Shown: positions 26,661 to 34,478 of the stretch, piece after piece
Layout: each line of letters starts with the position of its first letter
Numbering within the stretch: position 1 is the first letter of the stretch
Assembly: GCA_964630785.1 (NCBI GenBank)
Contig: CAZVZG010000003.1
Coordinates: 62,001 to 126,000, forward strand
DNA length: 64,000 nucleotides
Source of the DNA: JADLCX01 sp964630785
Lineage (GTDB): Bacteria > Planctomycetota > Phycisphaerae > Phycisphaerales > UBA1924
Reading direction: 5' to 3'
Program-made: the position numbers and the translations under genes
Notes under the pieces: model-generated
Database searches by the model: none
Told to the model about the DNA's origin: nothing
The model's input: only the letters and a program-made list of their open reading frames with translations

Positions 26661-27037
26661 GGGACAATGTACCGGATGTCCCGGATATGTCAAGCGTGAA
26701 TCGGGGTTTGGCGGAAAGAACGCGCAAAAAGGTGTTTGCGGGCGTTCAGCTGGGAAAAACACGGGGTTTTGGGGCGTTCAGGCCCAATTGCGGTCATATC
26801 TGCGATCCACTTTACAGGGGATAGAGTGATGGGAGAGTGTGGATAAGTGCTCTCCCGAGGTGAGGGAAAGTCCGAGAACAAGGGTGCATCACATCACTTT
26901 AACGCCCGTCGGCGTTTCGACCAGACACCCCGGATACGGGGGCAATATTGTCCAGATTCTGAAACGCGGATCCCGCGCACGACAGCGACCGTGGTCATCC
27001 ACGCCGGACAGTCTTGATAGCCTGAAGCGAAGAAAAG
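26661..27037. other. intergenic region between small-RNA locus and tRNA-Val
   Basis: About 375 nt without a supported gene. Its first part holds the small-RNA promoter. Two short hairpins (AACGCC/GGCGTT near 26902-26917 and CCCCG/CGGGG near 26930-26943) are seen but lack a clear purpose. The ORFs here do not resemble proteins. Confidence 0.5.
26666..26693 (-). promoter_or_regulatory. promoter of the candidate small RNA
   Basis: On the minus strand TTGACA (26688-26693), 16 nt, then TACATT (26666-26671). The start point would be near 26660. The perfect -35 box is rare in this window. Confidence 0.65.
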
Positions 27038-27111
27038 TGGGCGCAACAGGACTCGAACCTGTGACCTCAGCTATGTGACAGCTGCGCTCTAGCCAACTGA
27101 GCTATGCGCCC
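27038..27111 (-). tRNA. tRNA-Val (anticodon CAC)
   Basis: A 74-nt cloverleaf: acceptor GGGCGCA/TGCGCCC, D stem GCTC/GAGC, anticodon stem CAGCT/AGCTG with loop GTCACAT, T stem ACAGG/CCTGT with TTCGAGT, and discriminator A. The anticodon CAC reads GTG codons. Position 32 is G, which is unusual. The 3' CCA is not encoded and a short T-rich run follows. Confidence 0.93.
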
Positions 27112-27197
27112 CGGTTGCGGCCGCCCTGCCGGCGGTCGTGGCGGGAGGATAGGGCGGATGCGTGGGGTTGTCATCCCCTGTGCGGCCGTCCGGGCGG

Positions 27198-27305
27198 TCA
27201 GATGACGCCAAAGCTCGACATGAGCCATGCGACGACGCCGGCGATCACCAGCACGAGCAGGATCCCGGCGAGGTAGGTGCCGAGATTGTTCTTTTTTCGG
27301 ACCAT
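27198..27305 (-). CDS. small single-pass membrane protein (35 aa)
   Basis: Short ORF starting MVRKKNNLGTYLAGILLVL and ending AWLMSSFGVI. A positively charged N-terminus (RKK) precedes one hydrophobic helix of about 20 residues, which fits a membrane protein with the N-terminus inside. AGGGG lies eight nt before the ATG. It begins 54 nt after the thiG stop on the same strand, so it may be the last gene of the thiS-thiG unit. It is below the size most gene finders accept. I know of no family for it; codon use and membrane pattern support it being real. Confidence 0.55.
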   Translation of the reverse strand: MVRKKNNLGTYLAGILLVLVIAGVVAWLMSSFGVI

Positions 27306-27359
27306 GGTGTTTGCCCCTGGGGACAGGCGTGCTTGCGGCCGGGCGCGGATGCGGGCGGC

Positions 27360-28217
27360 CTACTCGCCCGGAATATACGAGATTGTGCCTTCCCAGGGGG
27401 ACGAGGCGGTGGCGTACAGGCGCTTGGAGATCCGCCCTGCGAGGTAGGACCCACGACCGGCCTGCGTGGCGTGGCGCATCGCGTGGGCCATAAGCACGGG
27501 GTCTTTGGCGTGGGCAATGGCGGTGTTGAGCAGCACTCCGTCGGCGCCGATCTCCATCGCGACGGCGACGTCGGAGGCCGCGCCCACGCCGGCATCAACG
27601 ATGACGGGGTACGAAGGGTCGCCCTGCTTGAGCAGTTCAAGGCAGAGGGCGATGTTGTTGCGGTTGAGCACGCCCTGGCCGGAGCCGATGGGCGAGCCGG
27701 CGGGCATGACCGACGCGGCCCCGGCTTCCTTGATGCGCAGGGCCGCGATAGGGTCGTCGGAGGTGTACGCGAGGACCCGGAAGCCGTCGGCGACGAGCTG
27801 GCGCGTGGCCTCCAGCGTGCCGACGGGGTCGGGCAGGAGGGTCTTTTTGTCGCCGAGGACCTCGAGCTTGACCCATTCGGCGCCGGGGTTGTTCAACTGC
27901 GACAGGATCTCGCGCCCAAGCCGCGCGACGCGGACAGCGTCTTCGGTGGAGAAGCAGCCGGCGGTGTTTGGCAGGATGGTGAAGCGGGAGAGGTCGATGA
28001 ACTGGAGGAGTGATTCGCCTTTCTCGTTGATCAGCCGCTCGCGCCGGACGGCGACGGTCACAACTTCCGCGCCGCTGGCGTCGAGGGCGTCGCGCATGAG
28101 GTCGTAAGTCTTGTACTTGCCCGTGCCGACGATGAGGCGGCTATGGAGCGTGCGCCCGCCGATGGTCAGGTGGTCGGCGTGCGTGGTGGTGAGGGGCTTG
28201 GATTCGATGGTGGGCAT
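27360..28217 (-). CDS. thiG: thiazole synthase
   Basis: Forms the thiazole ring of thiamine from deoxyxylulose phosphate, dehydroglycine (or glycine imine) and the sulfur carried by ThiS thiocarboxylate. It is a TIM barrel of 285 residues. The Schiff-base lysine is Lys117 in AEWVKLEVLGD; other conserved parts are RLIVGTGKYKTYDLM, LPNTAGC, MPAGSPIGSGQG, and DAGVGAASDVAVAMEIGADG. The ATG gives the family's usual length; the frame is open upstream but without homology. thiS lies 49 nt upstream in the same direction. No TPP riboswitch is visible before the pair. Confidence 0.96.
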   Translation of the reverse strand: MPTIESKPLTTTHADHLTIGGRTLHSRLIVGTGKYKTYDLMRDALDASGAEVVTVAVRRERLINEKGESLLQFIDLSRFTILPNTAGCFSTEDAVRVARLGREILSQLNNPGAEWVKLEVLGDKKTLLPDPVGTLEATRQLVADGFRVLAYTSDDPIAALRIKEAGAASVMPAGSPIGSGQGVLNRNNIALCLELLKQGDPSYPVIVDAGVGAASDVAVAMEIGADGVLLNTAIAHAKDPVLMAHAMRHATQAGRGSYLAGRISKRLYATASSPWEGTISYIPGE

Positions 28218-28266
28218 GGCTTGGCAACCACTCCGTTGGAGGCCGGGGAGCGATGGGGAGCGGGGT

Positions 28267-28467
28267 TCAGCCGCCGCCGACCAGGGTGACGATTTCGACG
28301 CGATCGCCCTCGGCCAGGACTCGGTCGGGGTGCCGGGGCTTGGGCACGAGATCGCGGTTAACCTCGACGGCGCACGCGGCCTGGCCGAGCTTGAGTTGTT
28401 CAAGAAGTTCCGCGATGGTGGCCCGGTCGGCGATTGTTCGAGATTCGCCGTTGACGACGATGGTCAT
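28267..28467 (-). CDS. thiS: sulfur carrier protein ThiS
   Basis: 66-residue ubiquitin-like protein that carries sulfur as a C-terminal thiocarboxylate for thiazole synthesis. It begins MTIVVNGESRTI, has the typical AELLEQLKLGQAACAVEVNR stretch, and ends VTLVGGG, providing the Gly-Gly end that ThiF-type enzymes adenylate. The usual VGGG end is intact. There is no Shine-Dalgarno site; TACCCT ends five nt before the ATG, so the thiS-thiG mRNA may be leaderless. It is divergent from a lipoprotein gene. Confidence 0.93.
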   Translation of the reverse strand: MTIVVNGESRTIADRATIAELLEQLKLGQAACAVEVNRDLVPKPRHPDRVLAEGDRVEIVTLVGGG

Positions 28468-28577
28468 GACGCAGGGTAGGAGGCTGAGCGGGTGCAGCGA
28501 TTGGGTGGCCGCGTCGGTAGGAATCAGGTGGTACGTGAAACGGGACAAAGGTCGGGTGGGGGTTGAGGAGGCGTCGT

Positions 28578-29807
28578 GTGGCGACCGGGCTTGACCAACG
28601 CGGGAGGGGATCTGTCCATCGGCTGGGATGGGCGCGAGCGGTCGCGGTGGTGGTGGGTGTGGGGATTTGTCTTGGGCTTGTCGCCTGCGACCGCAAACAG
28701 GTGGCCTATCGCCAGGACACGCCGGACGAGGTGATCCAATCGGCCGTGGCGATGGTCAAGAACGGCGACACGCGGCGGCTGGGCGACCTGATCTACGCCG
28801 ATTCGCCCGAGATGCGAGTATTTCTCACTCGGCTGGGCGAGCTCTTCGGGCACATGCAGAAACTCGCCGGCGCGGCCGGGAAGAAGTTTCCCGACGAGTT
28901 GGCGGCACTGAAGGCCAAGGCCGCACAGGCCGCGGCGGAGGGGAAGGCGGACCCGCTGCTGAGCGCCGTGAGCGCGATGGGGAGTGGACGGCGTGGTGGG
29001 GCCGCATTGGGGGGACGGGGCGGGCGCGGATCGATGGACATGGATGAAGGCACGGCGCAGGACTTGATCAACAGACTCTTCGCCGACCCTTACGGATGGA
29101 TCGAGACCAACGCGACACGGCTGTCGGCGTTGAAGACCTCGGACGACACCGCGAGCGTGATGCTCGACAACAAGCCGATCATCCCCCTGGTCGGACTGCC
29201 GATGCGCAGAGAGGGGGACAAGTGGTATATCGCGTTGCCGACGACGTTCCCGGGCATCTCGGACGTCATGCCGCGCAGCCATGATCAGTGGCGGATCCTT
29301 GTCTCGATCGTGAAGGTCCTGGATCGGACGGTTGTGGAGATGACCGACGATGTGGAGCAGGGGCGGGTAGCCACGCTGGATTCGCTGGGCCAGAAGGCAC
29401 GCGAGAAGGCGGTGCTGCCCGGCGTGATGGCCTTCATGGCGTACGGGAAGGAAATGGAGGTTCACAAGCGAGTGGACCGGCGGATGGCGCAGTTCCGGGA
29501 TCGCCAGAAGGAGTGGGTGAAGTACAAGGCGGGCAACGATGGTGATGAAGCGGTCGATGCGGTCTCGCCCAAACTGCTGAGCGTGGTGTCGCGACTCGCC
29601 GGCGAACGCATGGAGCCGCTGGTGCGCAAGCACAAAGCCCCGCGGTTCGACAACATGAGCAACGCGGCGTTCGAGTCGCTTGTGGGAGGTTGGCTCAGCG
29701 AGGCGGGGCTCAACGTCAAGCTCGACGGCGATCTGCGGGCGATGGTCATCGACGCCCAGGTCGATCAGTGGACGGCGGCGGACAAGTCGGTCGGCCTGCG
29801 GCGGTGA
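28578..29807 (+). CDS. hypothetical lipoprotein
   Basis: 409-residue predicted lipoprotein. The GTG start has GGAGG six nt upstream. An N-terminal hydrophobic stretch ends in the lipobox LVAC, making Cys37 the likely lipid-anchored residue, followed by DRKQVAYRQDTPDEVIQSAV. The mature protein is mostly helical with many Lys and Ala. It includes an Arg/Gly-rich loop (GSGRRGGAALGGRGGRGS) near 145-165. The start EVIQSAVAMVKNGDTRRLGDLI resembles proteins with a small NTF2-like or DUF4878-like beginning, but I cannot assign a family. It is convergent with the diacylglycerol-kinase-like gene. Confidence 0.75.
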   Translation: MATGLDQRGRGSVHRLGWARAVAVVVGVGICLGLVACDRKQVAYRQDTPDEVIQSAVAMVKNGDTRRLGDLIYADSPEMRVFLTRLGELFGHMQKLAGAAGKKFPDELAALKAKAAQAAAEGKADPLLSAVSAMGSGRRGGAALGGRGGRGSMDMDEGTAQDLINRLFADPYGWIETNATRLSALKTSDDTASVMLDNKPIIPLVGLPMRREGDKWYIALPTTFPGISDVMPRSHDQWRILVSIVKVLDRTVVEMTDDVEQGRVATLDSLGQKAREKAVLPGVMAFMAYGKEMEVHKRVDRRMAQFRDRQKEWVKYKAGNDGDEAVDAVSPKLLSVVSRLAGERMEPLVRKHKAPRFDNMSNAAFESLVGGWLSEAGLNVKLDGDLRAMVIDAQVDQWTAADKSVGLRR

Positions 29808-29923
29808 TGCCGGACAAGTCTCACTGCTGAGGCGCGGAAATCGCGGAGAGGGATGTTCGGCTGAGCGAGGCGTGACAGGTGGCTTTGCGTATTTGTGGCG
29901 ACGAATCGAGTCGGTGTGTGCGT

Positions 29924-29941
29924 GGGGGGGGGGAGGGGGGG
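29924..29941. repeat. poly-G tract between convergent genes
   Basis: Ten G, one A, then seven G on the plus strand in the 148-nt gap between the lipoprotein and kinase genes, which face each other. Similar G-runs lie at other gene ends here (47475-47496, 52142-52177). Confidence 0.8.
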
Positions 29942-29955
29942 CTTGAGTGCCGGCG

Positions 29956-30846
29956 CTATTCCGCGTGCTGGAGCACGCGCAACCGTCGCGGTTGGACCGA
30001 GATCAAGAGCGAGAGCGGTGCATCGACGCCCGCGACGCTCTCGCCGTCAAGTTGGTGGGGAACGCCGCGGATGGGTGACGCGATGCGCAGGTCCGAAGCC
30101 CGGGCGGTGCGGGCGTCTCTGGCGTGAGCGTGCATGCCCAGGGCGATCGAGGCGGCCCACGCGGCGAGACGGATCGATGAACGGTACGGGATGAAGAACA
30201 CGTCGAGCCGACCGTCTTGGACTTTCGCGTCGAAACACGGGTTGAGGCGGGCGGCGTACTGGGGGCTGTTGGCGACGATCACCAGTCCGGGCTCGTTGCG
30301 TGCAAGCTGTTGCCCGTCGGCGGTGACACTGAGCGGGGGCAGGCGGAGGTTTCGCGCTTCATCGAGGGCGCGGCGGACATAGTCGGACCGGCGCACGCCG
30401 CGGGCGCGGGCCGCGGCGACCCGCTCGACGACGTGGGCGTCGAATCCGACGCTGCCCATGATGAGGAACACGCGCCCATTGCAGGAGGCCACGTCGGCGA
30501 GCGTGCTCCGGCCGTGTTGAAGGGCCCGGAGAAGCGATTCGGCGTCGGCGCCGCTGCGGAACTCGCGGGCGAAGAGGTTCTCGGTGCCGAGGGCGTAGTG
30601 GTAGATGGGCACACCGGCGGCGATCGCGGCGGGCGCGGCGAAGTGCACCGAACCGTCGCCCCCCGCGACGATCAACGCATCGGCACCACACACAGATTCG
30701 CGGAGGCGGTCGGTGGTCAGGCCGTTGCCGAGTTCAACCGGAGTGACGTCGATGTCGGCTGAATCGAGGCGCGAACGCAGTGCGGATACCGCTCCGAGCG
30801 TCCGGCCGCGGCCGGAGCGGGGGTTGTGGAGCAGGACGACGCGCAT
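29956..30846 (-). CDS. diacylglycerol kinase family lipid kinase
   Basis: 296-residue enzyme with the diacylglycerol kinase catalytic fold, which phosphorylates a lipid hydroxyl with ATP. The nucleotide motif VAGGDGSVHF is near residue 60 and the second motif GTENLFAREF (usually GTxNDFAR) near 87; the Asp is replaced by Leu. LLHNPRSGRGRT at the N-terminus and MGSVGFDAHVVERV are also typical. It lies seven nt after ctaB on the same strand, so they are likely cotranscribed. The exact lipid (diacylglycerol, sphingosine or another) cannot be told. Confidence 0.85.
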   Translation of the reverse strand: MRVVLLHNPRSGRGRTLGAVSALRSRLDSADIDVTPVELGNGLTTDRLRESVCGADALIVAGGDGSVHFAAPAAIAAGVPIYHYALGTENLFAREFRSGADAESLLRALQHGRSTLADVASCNGRVFLIMGSVGFDAHVVERVAAARARGVRRSDYVRRALDEARNLRLPPLSVTADGQQLARNEPGLVIVANSPQYAARLNPCFDAKVQDGRLDVFFIPYRSSIRLAAWAASIALGMHAHARDARTARASDLRIASPIRGVPHQLDGESVAGVDAPLSLLISVQPRRLRVLQHAE

Positions 30847-30853
30847 GGCTTGG

Positions 30854-31867
30854 TTAGAGCGCGCGGGTGATCAGGGCGTCGGCCACCATCGCGATGAACA
30901 GCACCGGCAGGTGGATGATCGACGCGAAGAAGACTTTGCGGGCGTGGTCCCGGGTTCGGGCTCGCGCCAGACGGATGCACAGGGCGATGAACGCCAGGCC
31001 GGAGATTGCGGCGACGATGGCGTAGGCGAAACTCAGGTGATCGCGCATCACCAGCGCGGGCGCGAGCGTCGCGGCCAGCAGGGCCACGCTCCAGACCAGG
31101 ATCGTCACGGCGGTGGCGCGACCGGTGGGGTCCACGATCGGCATCATTCGGTAACCGCCGGCCGCGTAGTCGTCGCGGTACATCCACGCGATCGCGAGGA
31201 AGTGGGGGATCTGCCACACCACCATGAGCAGGAACAGGCACCACCCACCGGGCTCAAGCAGGGAGGTGAGACCGCCGTAGTCGTCGAACCCGAACGCGCC
31301 CACCGTCGCCGACCAGCCGATGAGCGGTGGGAGTGCGCCCGGCACTGCGCCGACGAGTGTGTTCAGCGGCGTGACGGGCTTGAGGGGCGTGTAGAGCAAC
31401 ACGTACCACAATATGGTGACCAGGGAGACCAGCGCCGGGGCGGGCCCGTCGAGTACGAGCAGACAAAGCACGCCCGAGATCGAGAAAGTCGTCCCCGCGA
31501 GGAACGCCCCCTGCGGCGTGATGCGGCGCTCGGGCAGCGGGCGGTGTGCGGTGCGCACCATGCGGGCGTCGCGCCGGCGTTCCCACCACATGTTCAGGGC
31601 GTTGGCACCCGAAGCGGAAAGCGCCGTGCCGACGAGGCAACCGACGGCCGCCAACACCAGATGGCCGAACTGCCACGACCGCCCGAGCGCGGCCATCGTG
31701 AAGCCCACGGCCGCCGTGATGGTGACAAGACGGGTGATGCCGGGCTTGGTCAGTTCCGCGAGTGTCGCGATCCGCTCACGCAGGTTCAGGGCCGCGGGCA
31801 CCTCCACGGTGATGACCGTGGTGGACGAGGCGAGCGCCGGCGTGCTGTCGGGAGTCGGCATGGACAT
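30854..31867 (-). CDS. ctaB: protoheme IX farnesyltransferase (heme O synthase)
   Basis: Polytopic membrane prenyltransferase of the UbiA group that adds farnesyl to heme b, giving heme O for terminal oxidases. The first Asp-rich motif region NALNMWWERRRDARMVRTAH and the segment RTAHRPLPERRI are diagnostic; YTPLKPVTPLNTLVGAVPGA follows, and WQIPHFLAIAWMYRDDYAAG is the second conserved region. About nine hydrophobic helices fit the 337-residue length. No other cytochrome oxidase genes are in the window. The downstream lipid kinase gene starts seven nt later. Confidence 0.95.
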   Translation of the reverse strand: MSMPTPDSTPALASSTTVITVEVPAALNLRERIATLAELTKPGITRLVTITAAVGFTMAALGRSWQFGHLVLAAVGCLVGTALSASGANALNMWWERRRDARMVRTAHRPLPERRITPQGAFLAGTTFSISGVLCLLVLDGPAPALVSLVTILWYVLLYTPLKPVTPLNTLVGAVPGALPPLIGWSATVGAFGFDDYGGLTSLLEPGGWCLFLLMVVWQIPHFLAIAWMYRDDYAAGGYRMMPIVDPTGRATAVTILVWSVALLAATLAPALVMRDHLSFAYAIVAAISGLAFIALCIRLARARTRDHARKVFFASIIHLPVLFIAMVADALITRAL

Positions 31868-32030
31868 GGGGTTTGCGGGATTGGCCGCGGGAGCGGAAGT
31901 ATTCGCGGGCGGGCGCGACGGGGCTACTGGGAGGCCGGAGAGATTCCTGTTGCACAGGAGGTGGCCGGAGCGAGGGTGGAGGATGGGTAGGATTCGGTGA
32001 CGGGGGGAGGGGAAGGGAGCTGGGTGCGGA

Positions 32031-32104
32031 GTCCCGGTAGCTCAGTTGGATAGAGCAGCCGCCTTCTAAGCGGCAGGTCGGGCGTTCGAATCGCCCCCGG
32101 GACG
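32031..32104 (+). tRNA. tRNA-Arg (anticodon TCT)
   Basis: A 74-nt cloverleaf: acceptor GTCCCGG/CCGGGAC, D stem GCTC/GAGC, anticodon stem GCCGC/GCGGC with loop CTTCTAA, T stem GGGCG/CGCCC with TTCGAAT, discriminator G. The anticodon TCT reads AGA and AGG, which are rare codons in this GC-rich DNA. The 3' CCA is not encoded. Confidence 0.95.
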
Positions 32105-32130
32105 TTGCAGCGGGTGTGCGTGCGGGCGGA

Positions 32131-32751
32131 TCAGCCGGCCCGGCGCCGCTTTCTGGGTGGCGGGCGCTCGGTGTAGGCGTGCAGTTCGGGCGGGAGCGCC
32201 TTGATGCCGCGGCGTTTGGCCTTCTCCACGGCGTACCAGAGGGATCGGTACACACGGTCGCGGACGGCGTCGGTGATGTTGAGCCCGTTGGCTTCCATCG
32301 CCTCCAGAGCCCAGCGCCATGCGTGGTATTCTTCGAGGCAACGCGGCTTGTAGACGTCAAAGCCGATGGCGTGGTGGCCGATCTCGTGCAGGAACACGGC
32401 GGCGGACATTGGGCCGCGCGGGCGGGGCGCTTCGATGAGCCGTTGCACGCGCCCGTCCTGATACGTCACGTACCAGGCGATGCCGGACATCGCGGTGCGC
32501 CACTTGCGAACGCGGACGTGGTAGCGGTCGAGCATGAGCCGGGCGACGGCGTCGTACCGGCCTTGCATCGCGTCGGACGACCTGGAGCGCCGGCCCGCGG
32601 TCGGCTTGGTGGCCGCTTTCGGGCGCGGGCGGGACTCGGCACGCACCGACGGCCGGCGCGGCGCGGGGGGGAGGGGAGGGCGTGGCGCGACCCGCTCCGG
32701 TCGGAGGCGGCGGCGGATCGGCTCGATGAGGTCCCAGAGTGTGAGCGTCAT
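32131..32751 (-). CDS. putative zinc metalloprotease-like protein (HEIGHH motif)
   Basis: 206-residue cytosolic protein with the zinc-binding motif FLHEIGHHAIGFD near residue 120, and Glu residues shortly after (RCLEEYHAW) that could give the third ligand. The N-terminal 60 residues are Pro/Arg-rich and probably disordered, and the C-terminus is very basic (PPPRKRRRAG). I do not recognise the family; it looks like a minimal metalloprotease or metalloprotease-derived fold. The start overlaps the fmt stop by four nt, so it is translated with the def-fmt unit, which suggests a link to newly made proteins. Confidence 0.7.
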   Translation of the reverse strand: MTLTLWDLIEPIRRRLRPERVAPRPPLPPAPRRPSVRAESRPRPKAATKPTAGRRSRSSDAMQGRYDAVARLMLDRYHVRVRKWRTAMSGIAWYVTYQDGRVQRLIEAPRPRGPMSAAVFLHEIGHHAIGFDVYKPRCLEEYHAWRWALEAMEANGLNITDAVRDRVYRSLWYAVEKAKRRGIKALPPELHAYTERPPPRKRRRAG

Positions 32752-33701
32752 CCCAGTTCCCGGGCGGAAATCATCCGTGTCTGTGGGGGAATGGTGCGCC
32801 CGTTTGCAAAGGCTGTCCATGGCATTGGGCGTTTACCGGGGGGCTGGACTTCGAGGATCTGGAGCACGGTGCCGTGGCCGCAGGCGATGGTGCCCACCCG
32901 CGGGTCCAGAATTGTTCCCGGCTGCGCGTCGGCGTGGGTATTGGGGAGCGATCGGACGCGGAGCAGTTTGAGCGGTTGCGGCGGCCGGGTCTCAAGACCG
33001 ACGGAGATGCCCGGCCACGGTGTGAGCGCGTGAACCTGGCGACGAAGGAAATCGGCCGGCTGGTGGAAGTCGATCGCGTCGTCCTCTCGCGAGAGTTTGG
33101 TCGCGATGGTGACCTCCGACTCGTCCTGGGGGTGGGGACGGCTCGTTCCCGCGGCGTGGTCCGCGAGCACGCGTTCCACAAGTTCGGGGCCGTCGGCGGC
33201 GAGCAGGTCGTGGAGTTCGCCGGCGGTCACCAGCGGGTCGATGGCACGCCGAGAAGCGCCGAGGATGAGCCCCGCGTCCATGCGGTCGGCGAGCGTGATG
33301 ACGGAGTTGCCGGTGAACGTGTCGCCGCCGAGGATGGCGGCGTTGATCGGGGCGGCGCCGCGCCAGCGGGGCAGCAGCGACGCGTGCAGGTTGATCGCGA
33401 ACATGCCATCGAGCAGGCGTGCGGAGAGTTTCTGCCCGAAGGCGATGACGACCCAGGCGTCGGCCTCGAATGAACGGACCCGCTCGACGGTCTCGGGGGT
33501 GTTGACGCGCTCGGGCCTCAGGATGGGGAGGTTGGGGAGTGCTTCGGCCGCCCAGGCCGCGATGGGGGTAGGCGTGGGCTTGCCGCCGCGACCGGCGGGG
33601 CGGTCGGGCTGGGTGACCACGGCGAGCAGGGTGTGTGCCGAGGCCAGACGCTGGAGCGTCGGCAAACCAAAGGCCCCGGACCCGAAGTAGACCAGTCGCA
33701 T
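32748..33701 (-). CDS. fmt: methionyl-tRNA formyltransferase
   Basis: Adds a formyl group to initiator Met-tRNA using 10-formyltetrahydrofolate. The start MRLVYFGSGAFGLPTLQRL is typical. The catalytic Asn-His-Asp set lies in INLHASLLPRWRGAAPIN and TLADRMDAGLIL. The C-terminal OB-fold for tRNA binding runs from ~205 to the end (317 residues). The reading frame stays open far upstream, but the ATG at this position gives the correct N-terminus. It follows def by 26 nt and overlaps the metalloprotease-like gene by four nt; def-fmt pairing is common in bacteria. Confidence 0.96.
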   Translation of the reverse strand: MRLVYFGSGAFGLPTLQRLASAHTLLAVVTQPDRPAGRGGKPTPTPIAAWAAEALPNLPILRPERVNTPETVERVRSFEADAWVVIAFGQKLSARLLDGMFAINLHASLLPRWRGAAPINAAILGGDTFTGNSVITLADRMDAGLILGASRRAIDPLVTAGELHDLLAADGPELVERVLADHAAGTSRPHPQDESEVTIATKLSREDDAIDFHQPADFLRRQVHALTPWPGISVGLETRPPQPLKLLRVRSLPNTHADAQPGTILDPRVGTIACGHGTVLQILEVQPPGKRPMPWTAFANGRTIPPQTRMISARELG

Positions 33702-33727
33702 GGCGGTTGTGGAGCGGAATGCGTGCG

Positions 33728-34279
33728 CTACCGAGAACGCTCCAGGTCGCGGATGGCGGCCCGGTTCTTGATGCGGGACATCTGGGTCATGCGGTCGATG
33801 ATGAGCACGCCGTCGAGGTGATCGAGCTCGTGCTGCCAGCAGCGTGCGAGCAGGCCACCGGCGGTGGCCGAGAACGGTCGGCCTTCCGTGTCGATCGCGG
33901 AGATCGTGATGACCGGCGAGCGGAGCACGTCGCCGCGGATGTCGGGCAGCGAGAGGCAGCCCTCCTCCATTGGCACGGACGCTCCGACGGGCCGGCTGAG
34001 AGCGGGATTGATGTAGACGACCGGGCCGCGGGTGGCGGTCGGCGGGTCGGTGTCGGGCGAGCGGTCTTCGCTGGGGGGCACGTCGACGACGAACATGCGC
34101 CAGGAAAGCCCGGCCTGGGGCGCCGCAAGCCCGATGCCCTCCTCGGCACGCATCATCTCGATCATCTTCGCGGCGACGGCACGCACCTCGTCGGTGACCT
34201 CCGCGATGGGCTCCGCACGCTTGCGCAGCACCGGCGCGGGATAGATCTGAAGGATCAGGGTCCGGGGGTCCACGCTCAT
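33728..34279 (-). CDS. def: peptide deformylase
   Basis: Removes the formyl group from the first methionine of new proteins. All three family motifs are present: GIGLAAPQ (48-55), EGCLS (106-110) with metal ligand Cys108, and QHELDHLDG (149-157) with metal ligands His150 and His154 and catalytic Glu151. Length is 183 residues. A short Asp/Pro-rich insert (~69-82) precedes the second motif. No Shine-Dalgarno site is seen; TACGCT ends seven nt before the ATG, so the def-fmt mRNA may be leaderless. It is the first gene of the def-fmt-metalloprotease unit. Confidence 0.96.
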   Translation of the reverse strand: MSVDPRTLILQIYPAPVLRKRAEPIAEVTDEVRAVAAKMIEMMRAEEGIGLAAPQAGLSWRMFVVDVPPSEDRSPDTDPPTATRGPVVYINPALSRPVGASVPMEEGCLSLPDIRGDVLRSPVITISAIDTEGRPFSATAGGLLARCWQHELDHLDGVLIIDRMTQMSRIKNRAAIRDLERSR

Positions 34280-34384
34280 CGGGCAGAGCGTATGGGGCCT
34301 GGGGGCCTGAGCCGAGCGGAACGCCGGGGAAGTTGCGTGCGTAACGGACTCGGCGAGCGGGGTCGGGACGGTCGGATTTGGAGA

Positions 34385-34414
34385 TTGACGCTTGTTCGCC
34401 CCCGCCTGTAGCAT
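34385..34414 (+). promoter_or_regulatory. candidate promoter of the TPR-kdsB operon
   Basis: TTGACG (34385-34390), 18 nt, TAGCAT (34409-34414). Transcription would start near 34421, about 58 nt before the TTG start of the TPR gene, which has its own AAGGAG site. Confidence 0.45.
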
Positions 34415-34478
34415 CTCCGCCCGGGACGCCGGGGCGATAGCATGTTCGCCAGCAGAAACGTGAGCAAGGAGCCGCCCA

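Noticed and set aside
26520..26762. 80-codon ORF on the minus strand
   Set aside because: Its product is dominated by Arg-Glu repeats made by GA tracts, it crosses the promoter of the small-RNA unit, and it has no ribosome site or protein-like features.
28468..28577. TPP riboswitch before thiS-thiG
   Set aside because: Only 110 nt separate the divergent starts and the CUGAGA and ACCUGAUCUGG-type conserved parts are missing; thiS seems leaderless.
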